In this document: positions 41,936-51,928 of the stretch, piece by piece
Position numbering within the stretch: position 1 is the stretch's first letter
Layout: every line of letters begins with the position of its first letter
From: Pseudophaeomoniella oleicola
Lineage: Eukaryota > Ascomycota > Eurotiomycetes > Phaeomoniellales > Phaeomoniellaceae
Assembly (NCBI GenBank): GCA_003868215.1
Contig: QWDQ01000050.1
Location: forward strand, 62,001 to 126,000
DNA: 64,000 nucleotides
Reading direction: 5' to 3'
Translations under genes and position numbers: made by a program
Notes under the pieces: generated by a model
What the model saw: only the letters and a program-made list of their open reading frames with translations
What the model was told of the DNA's origin: nothing
Database searches by the model: none

Positions 41936-43018
41936 ATGTCAATCGACATCGGTGTTTTCATCCCCATTGGGAACAATGGCTGGCTCATCTCCAGCAATTC
42001 TCCCCAGTACAAGCCCAGCTTTGAGCTCAACAAGCAGATCGTTCAGAAAGCCGAAGGCTATGGGTTCAACTTTGCCCTTTCCATGATCAAGCTTCGTGGC
42101 TTTGGCGGCAAGACAGAATTCTGGGACCACAATCTCGAGTCGTTCACTCTCATGTCTGCGCTCGGCGCTGTCACGTCCAAAATTAAGCTCTTCGCCTCAA
42201 CTGCCATCCTCACATTGCCTCCTGCGATTGTAGCCCGCATGGCAACTACCATCGAATCTGTTGCTCCCGGACGTTTCGGTGTCAATATTGTCACTGGTTG
42301 GCAAATGGCCGAGTATGATCAAATGGGTATATGGCCAGGAAACGCTTACTTCGGCTACCGTTATGATTACGCCACCGAGTATGTCCAAGTCATGAAAGAC
42401 CTTTGGGCAAACGGAAAATCCGACTTCAAGGGAAAACATTTTACCATGAACGACTGTAAACTCTCTCCCAAACCCGCACACGACATCAAAATCGTTGCCG
42501 CAGGTCAGTCAGGCCGGGGCATGGAGTTCGCATCCCAATACGCGGACTACAACTTCTGCATGGGCAGCGGCATCAACACCCCTAAGGCATTCGCTCAAAG
42601 CAACGAGCGCCTCATCGAAGCCGCCGCAAAGAGCGGCCGAGACGTCGGCGCCTACGTCCTCTTCATGATCATCGCCGACGAGACCGACGAAGTCGCCGAG
42701 AAGAAATGGGCCTCGTACAAGGACGGCGTCGACCACGAAGCCCTCGCCTGGATGTCCGACCAAGGCTCCAAAGACTCCAAAGCCGACGCGAACTCGACCG
42801 CCAAATCCATCAACCTCCCCGAAGGCGCCGTGAACATGAACATGGGCACCTTGATCGGCTCGTACGAGAAGGTCGCCGGACTTTTGGACGAGGTCGCCGA
42901 AGTCCCCGGCACAAAGGGGATCATGTTGACGTTTGATGACTTTTTGCTTGGCTTGGATACCTTTGGCAAGAAGATCCAGCCTCTGATGAAGACTCGGAAA
43001 CACATCACTACGTCGTAG
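41936..43018 (+). CDS. RutA-like flavin-dependent (luciferase-like) monooxygenase
   Basis: An intronless frame of 360 residues from the Met at 41936. It tracks E. coli RutA, the pyrimidine monooxygenase that opens the uracil ring, nearly end to end: [150 protein letters not shown]. This degree of matching suggests the same reaction class, but substrate use in fungi is not established and no other rut gene lies in the window. The second half has a visibly stronger G/C preference at third codon positions than the first. Bacterial-type ancestry is likely. Confidence 0.88.
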   Translation: MSIDIGVFIPIGNNGWLISSNSPQYKPSFELNKQIVQKAEGYGFNFALSMIKLRGFGGKTEFWDHNLESFTLMSALGAVTSKIKLFASTAILTLPPAIVARMATTIESVAPGRFGVNIVTGWQMAEYDQMGIWPGNAYFGYRYDYATEYVQVMKDLWANGKSDFKGKHFTMNDCKLSPKPAHDIKIVAAGQSGRGMEFASQYADYNFCMGSGINTPKAFAQSNERLIEAAAKSGRDVGAYVLFMIIADETDEVAEKKWASYKDGVDHEALAWMSDQGSKDSKADANSTAKSINLPEGAVNMNMGTLIGSYEKVAGLLDEVAEVPGTKGIMLTFDDFLLGLDTFGKKIQPLMKTRKHITTS

Positions 43019-43830
43019 TTTTGAAATAAACCAATTAAAAAGAAAAAAGAGACGAAAAGACAAGAAATGCATAGGCCATATCCAAGAGGAATGGAATTTC
43101 TGTATTACTTTGTATCACGATGTGTCTCTCATACGATTCTCTATGGGGCCTGAGATGGATAGGTATATATAAACATGCATGATATGATATAATATGATAT
43201 GATACCACCATTATCTTTCAGGATTCTCTCTCTTTGAAATGTCTGTACTTCCCACAAATTCAAAGTATGGCGCATAGGTAAGAGTAATAATACACGGTTT
43301 CCGCCCCCGTCTCTTCACTGGACAGTATGCCAAAGGCGAGGCAATATTACAGGGGGCCCTATTAGAACATCATCCGACTCGATTTTCAGGGTTGGATTCG
43401 GACGAAGGACTCCGACTAAACTTCCCGTCGGCCACAACACGACAAGTAGATACACGACAGCGCATCGTTGAGCTGCGCTGTGATGGCCAGGACCTCGAAT
43501 TTCCCCCTCAGGCCACAAGATGGCGCGGAGCTGCTCTGTTGGGGACGGTCGAAGTGGCGCTATCTGGTGCTTCGATGGCTCCCCCGAGGGCGTTGATCAG
43601 GATCCAATTCGAGTATGCCGACATGTGGAAGACGGCTTCAGCCTAGTCAGCCAGCTGTTTTAATTTTGTTTCCAAATCCCCATGTACTCGGTCATATACA
43701 GAGAGACTTATTTCGCATCATACACTTAATCTTCGTGATGATAAAGTCTTTGACCTGTGTTTGGTTCGAGCTGACTTGAGGAGCATTCGGAGATCATATT
43801 GGTACAATTTGGTCCGCGCCGCGGCATTCC
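43019..43830. other. Convergent intergenic region
   Basis: 812 bp between the RutA-like gene and ATP25. It contains an ATGATATGATATAATATGAT tract near 43178-43203. No gene is supported. Confidence 0.45.
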
Positions 43831-44898
43831 TTAGCTGATAGCGGTCCGCAGTTCAGATGGCGGTGGATTCAGTTCCTGGTAGGCGTTGCTGGACTCGTCA
43901 AACGCTTTCCCTATATCCTGTACAATCTCTGACTCTATCTCGTCTGCATGTTTTTCTTCTTTTGCAACCCTTCTGGCTTGCCTGTGATCCCATAATCCTT
44001 CGAGATCAAGCTCTGCACGTTTCTCTTCGGTAAACATTTGCACCACAACCCTGGGTGCTTTGTCTCTTGCGCCAAAGCCAATGAAACCACCGCCTTCTTC
44101 CTGGATTTCTATCTCTGAATTCTGCTCTCCATCAGTGCCAGAGACAGTGCCCACGTTCACGCATACCCATCCAGTTGTGAGACCATCGTCTCTATTTGTA
44201 TCGTCAACTTGTCTACCGGCGCTTGCTGCCAGCTTCGCTCTCTTAGCCCTTCGTCTCAGCCTGATCTTAAGTTCGTTTCTACCGAGTAAGCCGTCTGCAT
44301 AGGGTCGTAATTTGTGTTCACTTCGTAACCAGCGGCAAAACTGATCTGCCGATACATTGAGATGTTTGATACTTCTAGCAGTGCCAAGAACCATGATAAG
44401 ATTGGCACCTAAAGCTGGGGGTGGATCGAGGTGGCGTAGATCGATGACCGATAAGTCGTCGAGTCCAGCTGTTTCAAAAAGATAGTTCGTGAGCGCAGGC
44501 AGGAGAGGCGGCGCATCATCGGGTAGATCAGGGAGTTTTTGGCGGTCACTTATAGAGCTGTGGAGAGGTGTCGATATCGTAGAAGAAGCCTGAAGGTACC
44601 AGGGAAGAGATGAAGGTGAGTCCGTTTGTCGCTCCTTAGGAGCAGAACTTTGGTCGGCATCTATGGATCCTTCGTCCGTATCTTGGGATCCTTCATTTTT
44701 ACGCGATAGACTTTCGAACGGCGAATCTTGCCCTCGTGAATGCGACTGTGAAAGGAGTCTTCGTTGCGACTGAGAGTAGGCCGGTAGCCTCTGGTGTGGT
44801 TGCGGAGGTAAATGTACACCAGCGAGTGCAAGAAACGATTGCACAACGTTATAGCGACAGTTGCGACACCCCAGTCGAATCAATCCGGATGGTGCCAT
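43831..44898 (-). CDS. ATP25: ATP25-like mitochondrial protein, RsfS-domain half only
   Basis: About 355 residues from the Met at 44898; the frame opens at 44970. The N-terminus ([20 protein letters not shown]) suits mitochondrial import. After a Ser/Pro-rich linker, the RsfS/DUF143-like domain is clear: [76 protein letters not shown]. In yeast this half of Atp25 acts on the mitoribosome. Its other half, cleaved off, stabilises OLI1 mRNA for ATP synthase subunit 9. Yeast Atp25 has 612 residues; here the frame stops after about 140 residues beyond the domain and nothing like the C-terminal M domain follows. It is divergent from CCA1. Confidence 0.85.
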   Translation of the reverse strand: MAPSGLIRLGCRNCRYNVVQSFLALAGVHLPPQPHQRLPAYSQSQRRLLSQSHSRGQDSPFESLSRKNEGSQDTDEGSIDADQSSAPKERQTDSPSSLPWYLQASSTISTPLHSSISDRQKLPDLPDDAPPLLPALTNYLFETAGLDDLSVIDLRHLDPPPALGANLIMVLGTARSIKHLNVSADQFCRWLRSEHKLRPYADGLLGRNELKIRLRRRAKRAKLAASAGRQVDDTNRDDGLTTGWVCVNVGTVSGTDGEQNSEIEIQEEGGGFIGFGARDKAPRVVVQMFTEEKRAELDLEGLWDHRQARRVAKEEKHADEIESEIVQDIGKAFDESSNAYQELNPPPSELRTAIS

Positions 44899-45254
44899 TG
44901 TAAGCGAATATCTCTCTGTCTCTCCTGTCAAGTAGATTGAGTAGTAACTCAATAACAAACGTCGATCCAAGTATCCACGAACTTTTTAACGGTACGACAG
45001 CTTGGCATTCAGGGTCTCCGTCTCGACGTGGTTACGCGCATGTGGAGAGAAGTTCGTGAGTTATTGGGGAATAAAAAGTTGACTCAGACCAATATCAAAG
45101 TGTGTGCAAATAAACAGTCCATGATCTGTCTTGTATGCCAATGATTCTATTCTTATGACAGTCTTCGTGGGAGGCTGGTTCCATTTCACATGATCTCTCA
45201 AGCACTGTTGATGTTAATCTCTCGTGAAATAGAAACCCGGGCAATGCTCGGATC
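44899..45254. promoter_or_regulatory. Divergent promoter region, ATP25 / CCA1
   Basis: 356 bp separates the two start codons (44898 and 45255), a compact likely bidirectional promoter for two mitochondrial-function genes. Confidence 0.5.
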
Positions 45255-47010
45255 ATGATTGTTAAAAGACTTCTAATCAACAGATTTTCAATCGTCAGCA
45301 CTCTGAGCCTGAAAAGTTCCCTTTCTTTGACCAGGAACATGTCGTCCAATTCAAACTCGGAGCCACCGAGCAAAAGGAGAAAGTTCACAGAAGGTCTGTT
45401 CTCTGGACCATTGCTTACGGCATGATATCTGACCAACACCAGATCCTGTAGAGCCACTGAAGATGCAAACGGATAGAATAACACTATTTCCCGTAGAACA
45501 GCTCTTACGGAAACTTCTGCTCGAATGCCGAGACTCGCTTCCTGCTGGTAAAAGTCACTCAAAGCTTGACATCAGATTCACCGGCGGTTGGGTCAGAGAC
45601 AAGCTACTTGGCATACAGAGCCCTGATATTGATGTGGCTCTCAGCACTATGACTGGTATGCAGTTTGGACTCGCTTTGCAAGATTTCGTTTCCGGAAATG
45701 GTACCAAATATGAGGAAGAAGCCCAGAAACTTGGAGTTGCAGGAAACCTCAAAGGCCTTCACCAAATTGCAGCAAACCCTGAGAAATCTAAGCATCTGGA
45801 GACGGTCACGACGCGAATCTTTGGCCTGGATATCGATTTGGTCAACTTGAGAAAGGAAACCTACACCGAGGACAGTCGTAACCCGCAGATGGAATTCGGT
45901 ACTGCAGAAGAAGATGCGCTTCGCAGGGATGCAACTGTCAACGCCTTATTCTACAACCTGGACACCGAAAAGGTCGAAGATCTGACAAGCAAAGGCCTCC
46001 AGGACATGGCTGCTGGCATTATTAGAACGCCACTCGAACCCCATCAGACTTTCATGGATGACCCATTGCGAGTCCTTCGACTGATCAGGTTTGCAAGCAA
46101 GCTTGGATATACGATCGATGAGAAGGCTAAAGTGTCTATGAGAGATGACTTGATCCATGATGCGTTGAAAGCGAAGATCAGCCGTGAGAGGGTCGGGGTG
46201 GAAGTAGGAAAGATGATGAATGGCCCGCGTCCCTTGATGGCATTTCAAATGATTCACGACTTGAATCTGTACGCTACTATATTTTTGGACCCCACTCGTC
46301 AGTCACAGAAGTCTTTAGCTGACAAGTTGTCGTCTGCGGATGCATCTGAACCTTGGCCTTCAACATGGCCAAATGCATTCCAGGTCCTCTCAGTTTTGGT
46401 CAAAGACGGTACCAATCTGGGGGAAATATTGACGAAGGTGGACGACAAACCGGAAGTTCTTTGGGTTATGGCTGCGTATGCACCATTGCTTTCACTAGGC
46501 CCCGTGGAAGCGGTGAAAGATGCTCGAGAAGGCATCAAGGCGACAAATAGAATCTCGAAGATACTGGAGGATGCTCTGAAGCATCAAGGTGATATCAGGT
46601 CGAAGGTAGATCTTGTGAGCCTGACCTCTAACGCGAAGGATAGCATCCCGCGAAGCACGGTTGGATTTGCAATTAAAACCTGGGGTCCGACATGGAGGAC
46701 CCAAGTTCTCTATTCCATTTTGGCAGAAGTAGTCCTTGAGGATTCGGCCGATGGATTCTTTTCGCGCCAATTTGACAGATACGCCAAATTTGTGGAGTAC
46801 GTACTTCAACAAAGATTACAAGACGCAGCTGTGATCAGACCTTTACTACGCGGGGATGAGATCCAGCAGGTTTTCGGGCTGAAGAGCGGACCATGGATGA
46901 AGACAGCCATTGACCATTTGTTGAGGTGGCAGTTTGACCACGAAGATGCTTCCAAGATGGACGCTCAGCAGTGGCTTCTGGGGGAGAAGGAGGTCCTGGG
47001 AATATCTTGA
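45255..47010 (+). CDS. CCA1: CCA tRNA nucleotidyltransferase, dual-start mitochondrial/nuclear
   Basis: Exons 45255-45393 and 45452-47010 with a 58-nt intron (GTCTGT...CCTGTAG), 565 residues from the first ATG. It adds CCA to tRNA 3' ends in nucleus/cytosol and mitochondria. Marks: IRFTGGWVRDKLLG and DIDVAL (class II nucleotidyltransferase GG and DxD), RRDATVNALFYN, DPLRVLRLIRFASKLGY. The ATG at 45255 opens a 28-residue stretch beginning MIVKRLLINR with no acidic residue, a typical mitochondrial presequence. The ATG at 45339 starts MSSNSNSEPPSKRRKF, which carries a basic nuclear-type patch. A third in-frame ATG is at 45463. Yeast CCA1 uses such alternative starts. The donor is non-consensus but the join (KFTE|EPLKMQTD) is in frame. 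Confidence 0.92.
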
Positions 47011-47715
47011 GCCATATGCTGCTCATAGGTGGCGACTGAGTGGCCTCCGACGTAGCAAGAGATAACGCCTAATGAATAAAGCTCAACATCTACGCATGCG
47101 AAAAGCCATGAGCATTATGTCGCTCTACTGGGAGAACAGAAGACGGTGCCTGAGTTGACCTATTGGCGCCCAATATCGGTAAGTGCAGAGACTTGTGGTG
47201 GTGGGACCTCGGTCGACAACCCCGAGAGCTTCCCCACGGGGTTCGGATTTCCTAATTTGGATATACCGGATTCTACTACTGTGAGCCCTGCAAGTTGTCG
47301 CATCACGCATATTTGCAGTCATGAAAGGATCTATGGACTATTTCCTGTCTCTTATGCACATTCATTTCATCGTACAGAAAATCCGAATTTCTGCTCCCGA
47401 TCAATCCTCTTCTTTCATAGTCTTGTCAATTACTTCTGGTCCCTGTTGGCTTTCCAGAGGACCCTTTACCCCACACTTGGATCTCCTAGGTATTCCGTTG
47501 AGCAGCCACAAGTGCGTCAGAGGACCCCGCACTCGGAAGCACGCCTCAGATACTACAGCTCTTATCTCGTACCGTGGTCGCGAGAAGTTCAAAGCCCTTT
47601 CGTCTGCCTTTCATTGTTGGTTTCATTCTTCTCATCGGTGTTGTGTATTTCTGGAAGCCCTTTGCTTCTCTAGCCCGACAATTAGCACTTTCAGATCCAG
47701 TGTCATACCTTCTCC
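47011..47715. other. Intergenic region, DAK promoter
   Basis: 705 bp between two + strand genes. Open frames here are not recognisable as proteins. Confidence 0.4.
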
Positions 47716-49574
47716 ATGCAGACGAAACATTTTATCGAGGATGCGACGCATCTTGTGAATACCGCTCTGCGTTCACTTACTATAACAAATCCGTCTTTGG
47801 GTCTAGATGCCGAGAATAAAATCATCTACCGGAGACCGGAAAAGGATGCGGAACCGAAAGTGTCAATTATCACAGGAGGAGGCAGCGGGCATGAGCCAGG
47901 ATTTGCAGGGTTCGTAGGCAAGGTATGTTGCTCAATCTTTTAATTAGTCTCCAGGACAAGCAATAAACAAGGCTACTGCAGGGTCTGGTAACGGCCGGTG
48001 TTGCTGGCACCATATTTGCTTCTCCATCTGCCCAACAGGTACGACGTGCTATATCGACCCGTGTACCTCACGAAAAGGGCGTGTTCGTCATCACTATGAA
48101 TTATACAGGCGATGTACTCAATTTTGGCATGGCCGCCGAGAAAGCAAAGGCCGAGGGAGTGCATACCGAATTTTTTGCCATTGGTGATGATGTCGGTGTT
48201 GGCCGTACGAAAGCTGGTAAAGTCGGCCGTAGAGGAATTGCTGGAGGGATCATGATTCTGAAGATGTGTGGAGCACTTGCGGAGCTTGGAGGCAGCTTGG
48301 CTGAGGTCTATGAACTTGCCCGTTTAGCCAACAAGAATCTTGTCAGTCTCGGCTCATCTCTAGAACATGTGCACGTGCCTGGTAGGGCGATACCGGACGA
48401 AGAGGCGACCGTGATGACCACCAAGTCGGTCAATGATATTGAGGTCGGGATGGGCATCCACAATGAGCCCGGCTCGCATAAAGTCCAAGCATCCCTCCCA
48501 GAGCTTCTTAAAATAATGCTAGGCCAATTGCTGGACCCCGAAGACAGAGACCGCTCCTTTGTGGATTTTGACTTCAAGAAAGACAAGGTCGTCTTGTTCG
48601 TCAATAACCTTGGTGGTGTCAGTATGCTCGAACTAGCCGGAATTGTTGCAGAAGCTTCTCTCCAACTTGACCGGGATTGGGGTCTGAAGCCTGTTCGAAC
48701 CATCTCTGGAACCTTCCTCACCAGTCTCAACGGTATGGGATTCAGTCTCTCGATCCTGCGGCTTGCTGATACCGGCCTGGGTGCCGGCAGATCTATGCTT
48801 GAGCTACTCGACTTCCCAGCGCAAGCTGTCGGCTGGACTGCTCCGATACACACATCCACTTGGGAGGCTGCTAATGATGCAACCTTGGAAAACACCACTG
48901 CTGATACTGGCACCACGAAACCAAGTAACCTGATTATGGACCCATGTGAAGCCGTCCACGCTCTGAAAGCGGGTCTGAACCGTCTCATTGCTGCCGAGTC
49001 TGATGTAACTAAATACGACACCATTGTCGGGGACGGCGACTGCGGCGTCGGCCTCAAACGTGGCGCCGAAGCAATCCTTCGAGAAGTAAGCAAATCCGAC
49101 ATGCCCAAAGACGCCGTTTCATTTTTGTCGCGTCTCGCACCTGTCATCGAAGACAACATGGACGGCACCTCGGGCGCCATCTACGCCATCTTCATCAACG
49201 GTCTCGCCTACGGCCTCCGTGAACAAGACACCGAAACGCCTACGCCCGTGGACCCCCAGATCTGGGCGAAAGCCCTCTCATCCTCTCTCGATGACCTCGC
49301 CAAGTACACCCCCGCCCAACCGGGTGACAGGACGCTCATGGACGCGCTCGTACCCTTCATCAAGACGCTAGCCGCAACAAGCGATGTCGACAAAGCAACC
49401 AGCGCGGCGCAGCAGGGCTCCGAGAACACGAAGTACATGCAGGCCAGTCTAGGCCGGACGGTGTATATCGGTGGGCAGGATGAGTTCATGGGGAAGATTC
49501 CGGATCCAGGGGCGCATGGGTTGGCGGAGTTTTTGGCGGGGTTGGCTGGTGGACTCGGAGGAGCGGCATCTTGA
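47716..49574 (+). CDS. DAK1: Dihydroxyacetone kinase
   Basis: Exons 47716-47922 and 47982-49574 with a 59-nt intron (GTATGT...CTGCAG), 599 residues. The enzyme phosphorylates dihydroxyacetone with ATP, detoxifying it and feeding glycerol breakdown. The DhaK half shows VSIITGGGSGHEPGFAGFVG, FASPSAQQ, MNYTGDVLNFGMAAEKAK and GMGIHNEPG, where His229 is the expected covalent substrate-binding histidine. The DhaL half shows YDTIVGDGDCGVGLKRGAEA with the Asp cluster for Mg-ATP and GTSGAIYAIFINGL. It ends DPGAHGLAEFLAGLAGGL. Length and domain order match fungal single-chain DAKs. The C-terminal third is more G/C-rich at third codon positions than the N-terminus. Confidence 0.95.
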
Positions 49575-49802
49575 GGACGACGGCTACTACTACTACCAAA
49601 GGGAAGCAGAATAATCTAGTTGAATAGGTCACGCGAGACAATCTAGGTCTTCTCCTATCGCGAAAGGTATGCCTACCAGTCCTGGACTCGATTTATCACC
49701 TTGATATACTGGTATGACGATGTCCCATTAATCTTTTTTTTGGGCTGGAGTTTTCCCCTCCCCTTCATGGTGAATGATCATTCATAGTGTATCTATCATA
49801 AT

Positions 49803-50549
49803 CTAAAGTTCAAACAACTTCCCCCACCCCTTAATCCCCTTCGTCTCGTGGCCCGCCAACCTCAGACAATCCCACACCACGGTCGCGACCGTATCCAGCA
49901 CGGGAACCCCGTATTCCGCTTCCCACCTGTCCACGTACTGCGCCGCTTTCAGATTCGTGCAAAACGTCGTGACGGCCTGCAACCCGTTTTGATGTGTTAC
50001 GACCTCTTTGAGCTGGGCGTCGAGCGTCGGCTCGTCCACGTCAGCGATCGCGTGGTTCTCGCTGCGGCGCAGGTGGCTTTCGGCCGTGACGGTGTAGCCG
50101 GCTTTCGTGTACGTGTCAACGATTTTCTGTTGCACGTCGTCGAGGTACGGAGTCACGAGCGCGAAATGGGTTACGCCGAGTTTCGAGAAGGCGCGATTGA
50201 GCGCCAGCGTCGACGTCGTCGCCGGTATCGCACCGCCACACGCCTCTGTGATTCGGCGGCACAGTTCTTCGTCATTGTCGAAGCCGAGCCAGCCGCCCGA
50301 AGTGCCGGACCAACCGATCACGTCGACCTTGGCGTCGGCGAGGAGGCGGGCGGCGGCGATGATGTTGTCGAATGTGAACTGCCCGAGCGCGGTGGGGGAG
50401 AGCGAGATCTCGGTGACGGTGAAGCGAGAGAAGTGGACGGTCACGGAGGGGGCAAGGGAGGAGAGGATCGAGATTGTGAGAGGTTCGAGCGCGGTGTTGG
50501 AGGAGGGGACTAGGATGCCGATTTTGAGGGGTTTGGGAGACATGGTCAT
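49803..50549 (-). CDS. Asp/Glu racemase-superfamily enzyme, AMDase/maleate isomerase-like
   Basis: An intronless 248-residue frame; starts at 50549 or the Met at 50543. It belongs to the fold of arylmalonate decarboxylase (AMDase), maleate isomerase and Asp/Glu racemases. Landmarks are IGILVPSSNTALEPLT, GWSGTSGGWLGF, FALVTPYLDDVQQKIV, TTFCTNLKAAQYVDRW and PVLDTVATVVWDCLRLAG, ending GWGKLFEL. The usual first catalytic Cys is replaced by Gly82 (GTS) while the second Cys is kept (Cys197). That Gly/Cys pair is the AMDase pattern, and the WDxxRLAG...GxGxLF end also recalls AMDase. Maleate isomerases and racemases have Cys at both places. The natural substrate cannot be named. Third codon positions are strongly G/C. 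Confidence 0.82.
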   Translation of the reverse strand: MTMSPKPLKIGILVPSSNTALEPLTISILSSLAPSVTVHFSRFTVTEISLSPTALGQFTFDNIIAAARLLADAKVDVIGWSGTSGGWLGFDNDEELCRRITEACGGAIPATTSTLALNRAFSKLGVTHFALVTPYLDDVQQKIVDTYTKAGYTVTAESHLRRSENHAIADVDEPTLDAQLKEVVTHQNGLQAVTTFCTNLKAAQYVDRWEAEYGVPVLDTVATVVWDCLRLAGHETKGIKGWGKLFEL

Positions 50550-51122
50550 ATAGAAACAGGAGGAGAGGAAGAAGGAGGAGGAGCAGGTTGTTTGGTCTCA
50601 GAGGGGTACGGAAACGAAGAGACAGAACAGAAGAGGGTACGGTACGTATATACAAAACAGTGAATCAAGTTGGAGGAAAAGAATGACAGAAGAGAAACAA
50701 GATCAAGGATCCCCCGATTCTCCTCAGCAATAACAACTCCCCTCAACCAATATAGATCCGAAGTACATCTAGTATTACTCTTCATGATTAGCGAGGCTCC
50801 GGGCTTGACAGATTAGATGCGTGGGGTAGATATCTCGTTTCGCAGATCTCCGCTGCTCTCAGCGCCGGTTTGCCCGAACGGTCTACCGGCTTCCCTTTCA
50901 AGGAACCGCTTCAATAGACGAGATAAGGAGGGTTAGGAAGAACAGTGTGAGTACAGCTGTAAGTTAACGAACTTTTCTCGCAACCTCTCACGTAAAGACA
51001 ATAAGTTACCCATCCCCCACAATTAGTCCTAACACATCTTGCTTGTGGACAAATTACAGTCCCCACATCAAGACCAATGCACAATATAGTTTGACACGCA
51101 TCATTTTCAATCACAATCCGCA
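50550..51122. other. Intergenic region
   Basis: 573 bp from the AMDase-like gene promoter to tRNA-Pro. No gene is recognised. Confidence 0.4.
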
Positions 51123-51212
51123 GCGCAATTGGTCTAGCGGTATGATTCTCGCTTAGGGCTTACTCTAAGTATTAAATGCGAGAGGTCCCAGGTTCGATCC
51201 CTGGATTGCGCC
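51123..51212 (+). tRNA. tRNA-Pro (anticodon AGG) with 18-nt intron
   Basis: The acceptor stem GCGCAAT (51123-51129) pairs perfectly with ATTGCGC (51205-51211), with C51212 as discriminator. The A box reads TGGTCTAGCGG. The anticodon stem CTCGC/GCGAG encloses the loop TTAGGG...T with anticodon AGG (51155-51157). An intron of 18 nt (51159-51176) lies at the canonical 37/38 position. The T arm is CCAGG-TTCGATC-CCTGG. Removing the intron gives a 72-nt tRNA. T runs (T5, T7) follow from 51217 as a Pol III terminator. Confidence 0.97.
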
Positions 51213-51928
51213 CTCCTTTTTGCCTTTTTTTGCATCCTCATTTTTTGTTTCTACTTCCGCTCCTGCAAGTTTACTTTCCCTCGGTTTTGTAGAGGTGCAA
51301 CTGTCATTGGAATGTAACCAAAATAGGCCCTCTAGAAGGCCAGATCTGGCGCGTCTCAGGCTCTAATCAAACCTCTGTCTGACATGGGTGCAAAGGGAGC
51401 AGGAAACGTTGTGACAGCTATGAATGATTACTACATACTGCTCCAGCTCCTACCAATATTAAAGCTCTATAAAATGCATGATTTCTTCCTGTCTACATAC
51501 TACGTAGTATGATAAGATACTAATACGACTCGGCGGCCTTCTTGTTGCAGTAATTATGCAAAACCCGCAACCTGCAAATCGAATGCGTTCGAGCCAATGC
51601 TGTCTCGTAAGCGAATGTAAGCGAATCACAAAGTGTCTCTTCCCCCCAGCCATTCGAAGTCGAATCATCCATCCAATGGCCCTTATAGTGCACCCTGACT
51701 ACAGCCTCCTGATCCTCTCTGCAACGTCAAGATCTCGAATTCTATTCTGAGAGAACTCAACGTCCAGCAGTCGTTCCGTCCCAAGAGGATGCCAGTCAGC
51801 AAAGAGTCGATCGTAATCGAGAGCCAGGTATGCCACGTCTTGCTCTTTCGCTGTCTGGATACCGTCGAAAGATACGGACAGGGTCGAGCGAATATTCGAA
51901 GATGACCAACCTCGAATAGAACCCTGAA
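51213..51928. other. Intergenic region
   Basis: 716 bp between tRNA-Pro and the dead transporter, with a TACGTA palindrome at 51496-51511. Confidence 0.4.
51496..51511. repeat. 16-bp palindrome CATACTACGTAGTATG
   Basis: A perfect palindrome with the same 12-bp core as the copies at 20791, 23035 and 25613. Confidence 0.8.

Noticed and set aside
42509-43072. Long minus-strand frame (187 codons) over the RutA-like gene
   Set aside because: Antisense shadow of a well-supported gene, caused by G/C-rich third positions.
47146-47673. 175-codon plus-strand frame upstream of DAK1
   Set aside because: No protein-like conservation; overlapping frames of similar length occur and the region is the DAK1 promoter.
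48308-49180. Minus-strand frame of 290 codons
   Set aside because: Antisense shadow of dihydroxyacetone kinase.
49848-50513. Long plus-strand frame (221 codons) over the AMDase-like gene
   Set aside because: Arg-rich antisense shadow; the minus-strand product has clear family motifs.
41936-50549. A catabolic cluster made of RutA-like, dihydroxyacetone kinase and AMDase-like genes
   Set aside because: They are separated by ATP25 and CCA1, lie on both strands and share no evident pathway.
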